Shown here piece by piece: positions 44,501 through 59,500 of a stretch of 64,000 nucleotides of DNA. How positions within the stretch are numbered: position 1 is the first letter of the stretch; each line of letters begins with the position of its first letter. A model generated the notes under the pieces. The model had not been told where the DNA came from and searched no databases. It saw nothing but the letters and a program-made list of their open reading frames with translations. A program made the translations under genes and the position numbers. This DNA comes from Serilophus lunatus (lineage: Eukaryota > Chordata > Aves > Passeriformes > Eurylaimidae). The stretch is taken from NCBI GenBank assembly GCA_013399895.1, contig VXBA01001837.1:1695796-1759795 (forward strand), written 5' to 3'.

Positions 44501-47500
44501 AGGCTATCACTAGAGATTTTTGATGATTTCTTTCTGAGATTCATAAAAAAAGGATTCCTCCAAAGCTGGTACCCCTTCCATATTGAAACTATCCAGCAAA
44601 TTTCTAGTTTGGACAAGATCATAATGTATTTTAAAACTACTTCTTTTATAATAAATGTTATCCATTTAAAAAAGACAAATCAGATAATGACAACTGCTTG
44701 GGTTGCTAAAGATCCTACTTAAATACACATTTTAGTTCTGATTAGATGATTACTTGGTTCAGGAAACACTGTTAGAACACTAATATGTTACAGTCAATGT
44801 GCTACTATTCAAATGCTCTTTCAATTCTCTCAGTTTTAATGTTTTTTCCTCTTAATTCACCACTTATATATTGCTGTATTTTATGATACAGGAATGAGCA
44901 GCTACAGGTATCTATTTTGCATGCAAATCATATTACAGCTACATATTCCATTATCCTTCTAGAAAAAAACAGAGATTTCATGCAAAACCATGCCTAAACC
45001 AGAAGAAATAACAAAATATGTTTTCCTGTGGCTTTATGTTTTCCATTTAAAGTCTCTGATGTTTACAAACACACATGCTCATGTTCTGGTGTTCCCAACA
45101 ATTCTCTTTGCTGCTGACATTTAGTGAGGGATGAGCTGATGCCAACACATCTTCTAAAACTGGCAGATAAACAGAGATGGCCTTGAGGAGAAATGCAAAC
45201 ATTTTTATTAAATTTGCAAAACTGTAATATATTTGATATGATTACTCACGTTTAAAATTTAGCTGACCAATGGCTGAAGTTTTAAGGGAAAAAAATACTC
45301 AGACATAATGATTGTACATGTCTCATTTCCTTTTAAAGGAAGAACTACTACCTTTTAATTACCAAATAGCAAATACCTTTTCAAGAAAAAAATTAGGTGC
45401 ATACACTACTATCCAGCTTCTAAGTCTGAAATTTTGGAAGGAAGGTAATATTTGAAGATACCAAGCAATGGACTGAAAAATTCAGTACTTAGTTATAAGT
45501 GGTATTTCTATTGCTGAAGTTGAAATACATAATTTGTAAGAATACAATACAAAAATCTAGCATGTGAATATGCAAACTTAAGTTCTGCTGATGGAACAAA
45601 CATCCTTATTCACAACCACCCATACTGATAATAATGATCAGATTGTGTATACAATAAGTTAAACTATCAGAGACATGCTATCCAACAACTAGAAGCAGCT
45701 TACTCCCTCTTTTAAGTAAAAAACACAAAAAAGGGCAAATAACCATTTAAAGGAGGCAGATATGTACTTGGATATACTAAGAAATACACACCTACCTTTT
45801 AAGGTTGGTCAAGCATTAGGGTTATTAAAATATTTTGTCACTATAACTGATTAGAGCATTTAGACAGACCTCTGATTAATGCTTTATTATCTAAATTAAA
45901 ATACATAACTGAAGCTCATCTTCTGATTGAATTTAACTTGGTGTACATTAGTGGATTCTTTAATCCTGAAACATTTGTGCTAGTTTGACACCAACTAACT
46001 GAAATTACACTGAAGAAAAATAATTTCATTTCAGTGGATCTTGCATTAACAGCAACTTCAGGGGTATGATCTGATATATATTCATTAAAAAAAAAATCCA
46101 ACTGCTTCTTCCCACAAAGCAGAAGACTCCTCAATTTTCAGTTATCACATCTGCCTTCACCTAAACTATCTTAAAAAAAGTTATAACTTCAGAGGATTTT
46201 GTAAAATATGCTCTCGCATATCTAGCCTTAAAGTCACAGCTGCTTAGTATACTGTTATCTAATTCTCTTGATGCAAATGCATATTTTAAATTATTTGAAA
46301 TCTAACTATTCTCATGTCAAATTTATTTTCTACAGCGGTATTTGAGACTTCAGTCCTTACATGGCTATATGGTAATCATGAGGTTTTGCACCCTGGCAGC
46401 TATTGCCATATGTTGCAGCTGGGGATGGGAGAGTGGAACAGGGAGGACATGACTATTGTTTTGTTTTCATCAATCCGACATACACTTTGTTTTACACATG
46501 CCAGAATTGGGAAGAACCTGAAGAATGTGAGAGCAGTCATCAGCTACAGTCTACCTGCAGCTCCAGTGAATGTAATCAAAGGTCACTACAGGAGAAGGGA
46601 CACATCAACAAGTGCACTATAATGAAGAAGTATCAGGAACACAGAGAATGTTACAGAGGCTGAATCGACAGGAGAGATAAACACATCACAAACAGCATTA
46701 ATCTTGGAAAATGGGAATGAATTCCTAATACAAGAAGGACAGAAGAGAAGTAGCATTAAGTGGTTGTGCTGCCATCTGGTAGAGGGGACATACACACGTG
46801 TCTTGAATCAGTAGGAGCTGAGTTCTGAACCAAACCAAAATTTCAACAAGTCTATAAACATACATAAAACATTTCTGATTAAAAAACATGCTCAACCACA
46901 GTTCAAAGACTATTCCCAAGGTACCTACTATTTTGTGCTTGATCATAAACAGAGGAATTTTTGCATGCAGAGGGGTTACAGACAACTCCTTGTGGACAGT
47001 TGACAAATACAATCTTCTTTTAATATTGCCTAAATCAGTTATCCTATAAAAGAAAAAGCAGGAGAGAATGGAACAGATCTTTGTCAATTCAATAATCTAG
47101 TATCTTTGAGAAATCACAAAAAATCTATTCATATGGAGACTTCTATATCAGTAATAGCAAATATGGAATTTAAGAATTACTTCTTTTACAAGATGAGTAA
47201 TGAGATTTCTTTTGCCAATTCAGATTTGGTGGCTATATCCCTGCATACATAAAATCACTTTACATGCTAATTTTATTTCAGCAGTCTACACTGTTTGCTA
47301 GATTTCCACAACCCTTCAGACTATGAAAGAATTTAATTTGTACGAACTGAGAACCCAGTAGCCTTTAATAATTACACAGGTTTTGGCCCCTTAAACTTGT
47401 GTTATCTTGAGGCCTGCTAACTAGAAAAACATTATTTGCTTTCTTTTCCTAAAAATGCCTCTGTCACTTTATATAGACTCTCTGCCAGCTTAAAAGTAAA

Positions 47501-50500
47501 CACAATACATTGCTTGTCTGTTTTACTTCCTAAGGACCTATTTTCTAACGTCAATTATAATGCAGAGGTTTATTGTTCACTATTCATGTTATCTCACAAA
47601 GTCACCAAAGACACTGAATAGAATATTTCTGATAAATTCAGACCACAGCCATGATCACAAAAAAAAAAAAAAAAAAAAAAGAAAAAAAAAAGGAAAGTTT
47701 TTCTTTAAAATGACGAAGAAGGTAATTTTTATCTTCTCTTTGCTACAAGTCTTGTGAGTAGCTGTACTGGTTTTGGCTGGGATAGTTAATTTTTTTCAGA
47801 GTAACTTGTATAGTGCTCTGTCTTAGATTTGTGCTGGAAACAGTGTTGGTAACTCGGGGTACTTTTGTTACTGCTGGGCAGGGCTTACACAGAGTCCAGG
47901 CCTTTTCTGTTCCTCACCCCACCACGCCAGTGAGAAGGCTGGCGGTGCTCAAGAAGGTGGGAGGGGACACAGCTGGGACAGTTGATCCCAACTGACCCAA
48001 GGAATGTTCCAGACAATGTGGCCATGCTTACATTCATGTGTGGAAGAAGGAAAGCAGGAAGTTCAGTTATGTTGTCTTCCCAAGTAGCCTTTGTGCATGT
48101 TGAAGACCTGAGTTCCTGGAGGAGGCTGAACATCTGCCTCCCCACGTAGGTGCCTTGTTTAGATCTGGTTGCATGTGCAGCTTTTGCTGTATCTCTTAAT
48201 GTGTCTCAATCCATGAGTTTTTGCTATTTTACCCTTGTATATCCTCTCCCCCATCTCACAGCAGGAGGAGTGAGAGCAGCTTTGTGTGGCTCAGCTGCCT
48301 GCTGGGGTTAAACCACAACAGCACAACCTTGACATCCCCCGACCTTAGTACTCCAGAGCACAGATAATACTTCAAAGGCTGCAGTCTGGGAAAATATGCT
48401 TAATGTATGAGGAAACAATGATTAATTTACCTATTATTTTTGAACAAGCCTATTTCTAGCAGATGGATATTTCTCTGTAATTAGCAGCCCCTCTGAGAAG
48501 ATGACAAATAATTACAATAAACAACTTTTTGTCACTACTTAGTGTTGTTAAAAGTAATTACTCATTATGATTCTTCAAATGCTGGGTTTTATTTAAAATT
48601 TTGAGACTCCACTGTAGATTTGGTTTTTAAACTTTATTACTGGAAACAATTCTTCATTCCTTACGGACTACCTCTAGATTAATTAATGAAATGTTTTCAC
48701 CCAAAATTTGCAGATAAACACTGAAGTGTTCCTAGGTTTCTTTAGGTCAGTTTAAGAGGGCATTAATTCTGGAGTAAGTCACGTACTTTAGCCATTTTTG
48801 GCAATTTCAGAGTTCAACCAAGGACAGTACAAAATATACTGCAAATATGAAGACATCAAAAGGTTCTACTAGTACAGGCAATAAAAATACAGAAGCAGCT
48901 TCTTGTTTCCCCATAGAGATTAAGACCATAATGCAAAGCAAACTGTTCACCAGCTTTCCAGAACTTGCTGATTCTTTACTCTCCCTTGCAGACAAGCTGA
49001 TCTTTAATCTGTTCTTCCTCATAACATGAGTGGGCAAATCAAAACAAAATGGAAGAGTCTACTAGTTGTTTCATTTTGGAAGACTAGCAGCTCCCCTTAT
49101 AAATCACATACACTTCAAAAGCAGAAATTTCACTTCTGTGCCGAGGAAAGAACATGATATCCTCACCATTGCTGTTGTTTGACATGACAGATTCCAGTAC
49201 CAGATGCATTTATATTTATGAATGGACAAATTATGCTATCAAATCCTTGAAAGGTGTTGTCATCGGATCTCCAAGTGCCTGATAATGCTGGGGCTTGATC
49301 TTACTTTTGAAGAAATTTAAGAAAGTTATGAAATAATTTACCTAAGATGTCCAGCAAGTTGGCCACATAGTCTGTGTCCCAGATCAAGGATCAGTTCCAT
49401 CCAACACCTTGCTTCCTATATAGTCTTTGGTGAAAAAACTATACCTCTACTTTTCAGAAACTTTCCACTAAATCTTGGATGTTCAGAAGTGCTCAGAAAT
49501 TGATGCATCAAAGAACTCCAAAGTATGGGAGTACTAATTCCCTGAAACTCCTTAGATTTGCTGATTACATGTAGAACTGAACAACTGTGCTAAGGAACCA
49601 GCTGCAGTGACCTGAGTGCTGAAAAACAAATGAAAATACTATTCCTGTTGAAACACAAACTGCGTAATTCTCAATAGGGAATGTTGCTTTAAATGATGCT
49701 ACAATAGGACAGTAGGAGCCTAGAATTAAGTCCTGCATGTCTCCAAACAACTGGCATTAACAACGTAATTTCGCTTTATAATATTAGTTCAATATGTTTA
49801 ATTTAATTATTTATTTTTTTATATGAAAAGTTCTAGCTCTCTCTCTCCTCAAAAAAAATTAGGTACCTTAGTTATAGAAAGGCCATTGGTAAATGTGTAG
49901 CTCAATTACATTCAAAAATGTAACACTGAACACATTCACTTAGATAAAAATACATACATACATGTATATCAGACTCTGTCATATAAGTCTAAAATAAGAG
50001 GGATCTTATGATGATATATGTGCTTTACATAGTTATAATCATACCTAAAGAAATGTGATTTATTTCAATAAAAATATTTATATTCCACGGGCAAAAGTAC
50101 ATGAAACATTTGAACAGGCAAAACTGAAGAAAGGAGATGGCCTTAAAATTCTGTAAAATAATTATTTCTTAGGAGAAGAAAGATAATTATTTAAGAGTTA
50201 GTGTAACTTTCAGACTTTTCAGTTACAGTGCTTATTGGAGAATAAAAATAAAGCATGAGTCTGAAGAAACTCCTTTCTGAAATAATTCAGACAATGGGAG
50301 TTAGAACATCAGATCTCTTATTTGTAAAATGACTTGAGTACATCTGGTGAAACTCAACTGTTTTTGTTTCCTGTTATACAAAAGAGAACCTATGTCAAAC
50401 CTACAAAGGCAAGAAACATCTGCAGCACACATCTTGATTTTCAAAAAATTCTATATGGGAGTTAATGTATTTTTATTATGTCTGTGCTTGAGTATTTATA

Positions 50501-53500
50501 TCTAAGGGTCAGACATGTGATAGAAAAGTAATGAGACCATGTTGAGAAAAATGAGGCAGTCAACAAGAAAATCAACCTCATTTATAATAATATTCCTGTG
50601 ATCAGCAGGTGCATAAGTCTTCCAGCTATGGTCATTAACTGCATTCATTTCACACTTAACATCTACATTTGCAAACCATCTGAAAGTAAAATTACCTTCC
50701 AATTCAATTTTCTATTTTATTTTATATCTTCAACTTTGATTGACTATTCTCCTTACAGTGGTAACTATAGTGAGACTGCAAGCAAATGGTAGCAACTACC
50801 CAAGAGTACAGATAAACTCATCTTCTCAGATTGCTTATTCACTTTGCTTCTGTATGTATAATAATTTATAACCATTTGTTAATGTTCAATTCAAGGCTTA
50901 AAATGAACTTAGGAAAAAAAGTGATACTGGACTGCTGAAGGGATGCTTCATTTATCAGACTCACCTAGTCTTAAAATGAAAGTGTTTTACTCCTTATAAA
51001 TGTCTTAACCTGGAAGTTTACCAAACACGAAAGCAAGTATTTCATTGATGTTGCTAACCTAAGAGCAACTCCCATACAATTTAATATTAACAAATCTCTG
51101 TATCCTGGTCAAAATCTAGAAAGAATTCTCTACTAAAGCTTCACTATAAGTATATTAGTATATTAGTGCTTAGCAATTGTAGTGCCATTTTCACCAAAAA
51201 AAGGATGAGCTTCAGAAACATTAGATAGTATCATCATTGACATCTCCATTTCAAAGGTAGAAAAACAAAAGAATAGCAATTATCAGCTGATTTGCCATGC
51301 TTTCAGATTATCAAGTTTCCTTATTCAGGAGCACCTTGTACTTCACATACATTTTATTTTATGTGCTACTTGTAAATTGGTCTTGTAGGAGCCACTTCAT
51401 TATTGAAGTGGCTGCCTGATCATCTGAGACCCAGAGCACTGTATTCTGCCCTCATAAAAACAGACTTGGCTATGTTGAAAAGCAATCAAATCCTTATAAA
51501 ATTAGAGATCTGGAAGACTGTTACGTCACATAGACCTACAGGACAAGTTGTGTTGTATACTAGACTTTCCTGTTGGTAGTGTTTTTCTGGAGAGAATTAA
51601 GGAAAAAAAACCCCCAAAGTCTCTTCATCCAGTACCTATAAAGAGGCAAGTAATACAGGCAGAATGTGCAAAGCAAGAACCATTGAATCTGGTCGTTAGA
51701 ATAGAAAAACTTTGCAAATAACAGCAATTATGAAGAACTGGTGAATCCTGACCTCTGCCTCCAAGATATTGACATATTTGGAATCAATTCTCCAAATAAA
51801 AGAATGACCTGGTACTTTCACTGATCAAGAATAATTTATTTTGAAAGTTTCATTACTCACATGGTTAAAAAAATCATTCTGGAAGTGCTCACTTCATGAC
51901 ATATATTTTAGAAATTCCTATCAATATTTTAACAGCCTTGTTTTTGAAATGAGCTCATCTTACTCTTATTTTCAATTATTTAGTAAATTCTATTTTAAGG
52001 CACATTAATACACCTCTGGAGCACAGATAACTGTGCCAAATCATTTAGAAAACTGTAATTCCAGAAAACAGTTTCTAATTTGTCAGTACAAGGTACTCTA
52101 ATGAGTATTAATATGTAGAAAGTTTAGTGCTGACTTCTTTTCAAGAATCCAAACAAATTACCTCTATAATGCAGTTATTTATGTCTGCAGCTAGTTCTTT
52201 TGGCTCTTTTTTTTAGTTTACTGGCTGTTATTCTTTTTGCTTTGTTATGCTTTCTGTGAATTTCTCTGTTCTAAAGAGACAATCTCTCAGGTTTACAAAG
52301 AAAAGGTTATGTTTGCAGCTGCTAATGTAACATTTCTCTTAAGTACAGCCATATTTCTCATATTTAAACCATTTATTCTAATTACTAAGAATTGCTAAGA
52401 AGTCTGCCCTTTAAGATACAAAGCTAGGTTTCTTGCTAACAAACTTTACTTAATTTGGCACATGAAAATCCTGACTAACAAATCCTACCAACAAAATAGA
52501 AACAGGATTCAGTTTAGTCCATGTTACTCTTCTTTTTAGGCTATGGTACAATTTCAAGGCCTGTTTTCTCAGATCAGTACCTTTACCCATTTTCTGAAAA
52601 AATTATTATAACAAGAGATACTAATTTCACGTGATCCTCAGCACTGAGAAAAAACATCTCAGAAATAAAGTATGACAATGACTGCCATTACAGTACTTTA
52701 GAAAGGACAAATGTTCATATACTTGTCAAAATGCCAAGCAGAACTGCTAACACCCACACATCCATACACTGGGAATTACAGCAAGAATGCCAACACAAGC
52801 CAGATGCTGTTTTCTATTACCCACAAGTGTTTTTTCAAACACTGAGTTACCTTTGCTTTTTCAGAAAAGTAGCAAAATCCATAATACTGAAGACTTAACA
52901 ACTGGCTACTGCATTGGCAGCAGCCAGCTATATTCAGCATTACTAATAGCTTTGCTATTATTTGCTCCAAAGAGGCTGCATAAATCACATGCTCTCTACC
53001 TTAGCTGTGATTTTATTATGCTTCACCAAATTTGTCATCCACTTTCTATTTTACACATTTTTTAGGCAGATCAATACATCGATTGTTAATGTGTAATGCC
53101 ACATTAAGAACTATCTAAAATTCTACTTAAATTTCTTTCGAAGAAAAGATAAGCAAGCTAATGCCAACAGTAGTTTTCACATTCAGTGTTTATGGCTGGG
53201 GTTTCACATGACTGGTTGATAGCAGCAAGTTAGGAGGTTTAGCTCAGCTGATGCCAGCAGTGATGGATGGCCATGAAGAAATTCTTGTTTGCTGACCAGA
53301 TCAATCACTGAACAGAATGCAAAAAATGATGAGGCTCAAACTAAATACCTATTTCAATCTCTGTGCAGAGTGGGAGAGCAAGAAATGTATCAGAAAGGAT
53401 CATCTGCAGCTCTTACAAAACTTGCCAGAGTGTTTTTTACATAGAGTAAATGTCATGGCTTGGTATGCTATCAATTCGCACTTGAAGCTGATCAAAGATT

Positions 53501-56500
53501 CGGTAGTAAGAAGTCAGGTTATGCAACAAACCATCTTTGAACATTAAACTCTAAGAAGCAACAACACAGTCAACATTCTGTCCACAAACAAGATTTTTTT
53601 CAGAACAGCTGAAATTAAAGGAACTGAATGGCAGTCATATGAAGCAAGGACTGGTTTTCATTATTTACTGAATTATAAAGTCTGATAGTATAAAGTAATG
53701 CACTACGTATTCTGCACTTCTTGAAGGACTTTATAGGGACATCAAAAAATTACAGTTGATTTCAAACACAAAACTTAGTACAAAAACTGTTTTTAAAAAG
53801 GTTTTATTAATTTTTTCAAACAGTTGCACTATGTGGGGAATGATTGAGGTTGCACTTTGACAAACACTTTCATTCAAAATAACTGAAGCTACTTCAAGAA
53901 TTAATGAATGTATGGAATGATCAGAATAAGCATGATTTTATTAAGTATGATTTTATTATAGATTTTATTTATGTTTTGCATATTTATTATATGAAACAAA
54001 AATAAAATTAGCAGAAGTGGAGGAGAGGCTCTTTTTAAGAATGTGGCAAACACCCAAAAGAATCAAACTCAACATGACACTGTACAAAAATCTGAATCCT
54101 TGTACCTGTCATTAAATCTCTGCCCCCTGCCTACAGAATGTCCATGAGAAGCAAATTTATGTATACTTGGCTTTTGTTTACTGCAGGACATATCCAGTTT
54201 TTCTTGCCCCTTTAAATGCAAACTTACAGCAAGACAAACAAAATAAAATCCTGCTTTGACTTTACACAGCTTAATTACATATCATTCAACTCATCTTTTC
54301 TTGCAGGGCTTCTAATGGCCTAACATTTCTTATATTAATCCAACTCTTAGGTGTTCTACTGACTACACAGCTGAGCGAGTTGTGCTGGTTATATATAAAC
54401 AGATGGTGTCACTAGGGGAGAAATGTTGTCCAAGGTCTGACAACTGCAGAAATTTAAAACTCTATTAAATCCATTCCACACTGAACTAATAAAAAAGTCT
54501 GTTTCAGCTGTACCTCTCTCTCTTTACAGTATGGACATAATTATACCAATTGAGCACTCCACGTGTTCGAGCTTCCTACTATTTCTTTGGTGATGTTTTT
54601 CCTCCTCAGTTATTAGAATATATATTTCTTTTTGCCCTGAACCAAAGGGACCTGTAGTAGTTATAAATCTCTTAGAAATTTTCAGAAAGCCCTCATGAGC
54701 CAGTATTTTCATATGTTGGCTAAATTTATGCCTCATTTCTTCAGATTTGTCACCATCCTCACTCAGGATTTTTAGAGTTTGTTCCATCTTCAAAGGAAAG
54801 TCAGTATTTAAAACATCCAAGAAATAATGATCTCATTAGCTTAATTACTTCTTATTGACTTTATAAGTTACTGTGCTTTAATGCAAAATATGCCACCATA
54901 ATTAATGACTGCAATCAGGCATTCACTTTACATTAAGTATTCAAGGAAATTTCATGAAACTTACAGTAACTCAGTGGAAAAGTCTTTTCCAAGTGGCACA
55001 GAAATCTGAAGTGTCAGAAATTGCTGGATCAGTCCCACTAGATATAGAAAAAAAATTAAATCTATCTGCTATGTACATGCAGATGCATGTTTCACTATGA
55101 AGCATTTCAATTTTGTACCATACAGGTGTGCTTCTGCAACACTATTTCCCAAGGTTCACACAACATAGGAACATGAGGAAGACCTGAAGAAAACCAATAT
55201 AAACGGCAATAAAAATGTTGTTTTAGAAACCCTATCTGTGGCTTCGGTGGAATTCTCATGAAGTAAAATGAACTTTTTTTTTAACTTACAATTCTTGCGT
55301 TCCAAGGGCACGTAGTCAACAAATGTCCCATAAGAATTATAAAATGAAGTAATATTTTCCTATCAAGATTATCTTATAGTCATATGAAACTTGCACTCCT
55401 GTTTGTGACAATATTCACCTTGTTAAACAACTTCAAGAAACCCTTGGGTAAGAATACAATCAGATCATGACAACACTGCTTAGTGGAGGCTTCTGATTTT
55501 TAGAACAACAGCAAAGGAGCTTGACTGAGGGAAAAACTATAAAGATTCATATAGGTCCCTTTCAAGGGAAAACAGTACAATACTGGCTGAATTGAACCAT
55601 AGGTTGTTTTCTTAGTTATCCCATCAGAGAGGGTACAGGCTGCTCTTTATTGCCTTCAGACTGAACAGCACTATTGGCTCCTTTTCAAAGAATGACAACT
55701 CAAAAATTTCTCCTTTGTTGTGTCAAATGACACTTTAAAACTTCAAATTATATTTCCATATATACTATCTTTCATTTTGGAAGAGTATTCAAAGTTACTG
55801 TACAACTGGGAGATTGCATATTTGACATAAATTAAATATTTGAAGTACACCTCAAGAGAGGAAGAGACCAAGGCAGAAGGGAACAGAGTGTTAGCAGATG
55901 AAAATCTGAGTGCAGCATTGCAGCACTAGCTAAAGTAAATTTAAAATCAAACTATTTTTAGCAGTGATAATCCACAACATTAATTCTCAATCCTCATTTT
56001 AATGCTTAGTGTTTATAATTTTTTAAATTTCTTTCAGTTGATTACCGTCATTTGCTTTAATAGTTTATTGTAAGATTAAAAAAAATTACTTTGATTTCTC
56101 AAGAATATATATCTGACTAATATTTATTTTAATGAACAATAACAGCAAATTTTTTTACTGAAAATAAGATTAATCTTCAAGGCCTTACGGCAGGACCAGC
56201 CTGTACAATTTGTTCTTTCTTATTTTTTGTATTTGTTTGAAAAAATTCATTTGAATTTGTATACCCTGCATAAGAAGTATACTAGAAGATTCCCATTTTA
56301 TTTGTTTAAAATCACCATCTGAATTTTTTTTCAAAAGCAAGCAGTTAATTCTAAGCCAGTTCAGATAATTACTACAAGCATTATAAGGTGCAACACCCTG
56401 TCATGGAGATTACTTTCACACTACCCAAAAAAGACTGGTTACATAAATACAGCTAAAATTTAGGTGTAACTTCCTTGTACTGCTCGTGCTTATTTGATAT

Positions 56501-59500
56501 GAAAAAAGTAAAAATAATTTAAAGAAGAAAATCATAAAGGGACAGGACCCTATTTCACATTCTGTCATGTCAGGAGATTTACTGATTTAGTGTGCTGAAT
56601 GATGTCAGAAGTTATTTATAAGACATCAGCCTGTAGCAGGATCAGGTACATAAGTGAACCTGGCAGCACCAGGACAACGAGGATCTTCCCTACAGCACTT
56701 ACTTTAATATGGCATTTCTATACCTTTTACTTATTTGTAAGTGACCTGCTCAAAAGTTAATGAAAAAACCCACTTTTCTAATGCAGATTGTCCCCTGAAC
56801 TAAGGGAAAATAAGTTATAAATTCCAAAGGAAGACTAATGTAATAATCAGAACAACATCACAGATATTTAATTCTTTGATACTTACAAGTTTGTCTAGTT
56901 TCCTTTGGTGGCTGCATTTTGTTGATTTGATTGTTTCCTTCAAGTACAAAAACAAAGCTTTTTAGTTCTTTGTCATATTGCTACAAAAAGGAAGAATAAA
57001 CATAAGCATCCTCAGAGAATTCTACTCTTGACAACCATGCTACTAACATGCAAACCTATTTTTTCTACATCAGAAGTGGTAGATGGCACTTCAAGTATGA
57101 CAGTAGTTCAAATTTGATGGCAATAATATAATCTATATAAATGGATCCATATAATGTCCTTTATTTGCACGTTTTATGAACAAATAATGCTGACAAACAG
57201 GACTCACGACTCAGTGAGCAAAGCTCAATTCATTAGTTATCAGAATTGCAAAATTACTTTCTAAATATTTAAACTATAAAATTACACTGTGACCAACCTA
57301 GTCTGCAAGCAGGCATAAAGAACTAATTTAAGTAGTCATTTAGTCTGTCATAATGACAGAACTGCAAGTGACAACTTCACTGTCAGGTCAAAGCCCTCAT
57401 TACCTTCCAATTTTAAGCTTCCTTCACATTTTTCTGGTTTATACTCTAGGTTTTATAAGTTTCTTCAAAAACTTACTTTCCATATAGCTGATGGATTGCC
57501 AAAAATCTTCCATTTTGCTCCTGGGTTCTTGCCTTGAGCACTGAATATTTCAACAAACTGGCCACCCTATGATAAAATGGTTTAAGGATACATCATCCAA
57601 TCAAATGTTTAGCACTAAATTATCAGTAGTCAAGATGAGGACATAAGAATCCCTACCACATCATACTGTTACCACAGTCTATGTTACAGATCAGACTGAC
57701 AGCAGAATATCAATAACAGCTCCTAGACTAATATAATATAGCAATCCATGGAGTCGATACTTGGCTTTACTAAAGGATAAAATTGAAGGACTATCATAGA
57801 ATATTTTATATTATTTATTATTATTTATTTTATTTATTCATAATATCATTCTCAAAAAAGCAAAATTACTGTAAGTATTCTAACACCATGCAGGAGATCA
57901 GTAATTTATATTTGGATATGATTTGTTTCTACAACTCACCGAGCAAAATGAGTTTTCCAAAATATTGCTAAAAATAAAATCTGTTGCAGATTGGATGTTT
58001 TGTCTGATTTCCTATGGAAATCAGGTTTACACCATTTATTTACATATGTGAATGGCTCTGCCTACATGAGCGAGCATTTCAAAAATATTTCCCAGTAACT
58101 TTTTTACTGGTTACCAAACTCCAGCCTGATTAGACAAACCAAAAATTTCCTATCTTTTCTGGGCCAACTTAAGTGGCCTGGTAGTAGATTTGTTCCAATC
58201 AGTATCACCATAAAAAGGTAAGGGTTGTTCTTGTGCTGCAGCCTTCATAAGGAATCAGAGAATTAATATAGGAAAAAGTTATTATGAATGTCCCTGTCAG
58301 GTGAGAACTCCTGACACAGAGCATGTGCCCTTTTAGACATCAGGGAATCTAACCACAGGCTCTTGGGGAGGTTGGCTTTATGATCTCTGTTTAGGAAATT
58401 ATTTGCTCCAATATTATTCCTATTTGATGCCACATTTTTTTGGTGACATCTGATGTACTCAGTTTGCTAAGCATTTTGCAGCAGCCTGGTTCACCTAATC
58501 CATCATTACAACTCTGTCACTCCCTTCTCATTTCTAGTTGCCTGCACTCCCCAACTCTTTATGCTCAGCTGCCCAAGCAATTGTACACAAGTCAGAATGA
58601 GCTAGAGGGGCAAGCAGTCTTGCCAGCAAAAGAAATGCTCTTCAAATTACTTTTTTCAGAGAACATCAACTCTGCACTAAATATGAATCAGGTATTTTCC
58701 CCTGCCTATACACACCTGGCAGTTCCAGCCACATGGCTGATCCCAGTGATTGGATTTACTAAGTTCTAAGAGATTCAAAATGGCATTAGATAAACTGCAC
58801 TCAAAATAATATTTAAACTTATAATGGATATTTTTTTTTAAATATAGTATATTACCAATTTCTAAGTTGTCAGATTTATGTAAGAACTACAGGATCAAGC
58901 TTTTAAAAATGCAAAAAAGATTCTTAACTGCCAAGCTGTATGTGCTCACAGCAAACCCTAAACAACCTTTACAAATACATTTTGTTAATAATGCAGTCCT
59001 CAAATAGGCCCTGATTTGAGGTTAAACTGAACAGGACATGAAAAAGTATTAGACATGACACGAGAAAATGTCAAGCACTGACTGGAGGAGTCAACAAATT
59101 TACTTGGTGCCGTGGAGAATGGCTGGAGCTCATGGGGGCCATGGAGGAGAAGCTGCCAAACTCCACAATCATCTTGAGGGGTCTATGGGACATCTTTTGG
59201 GGAGCACAGTCCTGCAAAGCACCTTGGCATCAGAAATACCATGGAAAGCTGAGAAGTAGCACCAGCTGGGAGCAGTGGGGAAAAATTAATAAGGAACAGG
59301 TTGTTCTCTTGGGATGGGACTAGTGCAAAGAAAGGCAGGCAAAGTGTGGTGAAAAGGAGGGCCAGGAAATGGAAAAGGGATACTAAAGTTTACAAATGAT
59401 TTACGTTGTTGCAACCTTGTGCTGGAGCAAGAGAATAATCAACCTCCCTTTCTGACCAGAGCTTAACAGCTGGGACTGCTTCCATGACTGGGTGGAAGCA

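Larger units (their letters stand above)
47044..54964 (-). other. Large intron with solo LTR and poly-A tract
   Basis: A 7.9 kb intron. It holds the ERVL-type LTR at 47763-48320, the A-rich tract at 47659-47691, and an unassigned 98-codon open frame on the gene strand at 54524-54820 that is not spliced in by any site I can support. The rest is AT-rich with nothing recognised. Confidence 0.7.

Noticed and set aside
47813..48145. Open frames of 60 and 86 codons
   Set aside because: They fall within the solo LTR, which has no coding capacity.
58440..58769. Plus-strand open frame of 109 codons
   Set aside because: The composition is not protein-like for any family I know, there is no splice context, and it lies in a CFAP20DC intron on the opposite strand.
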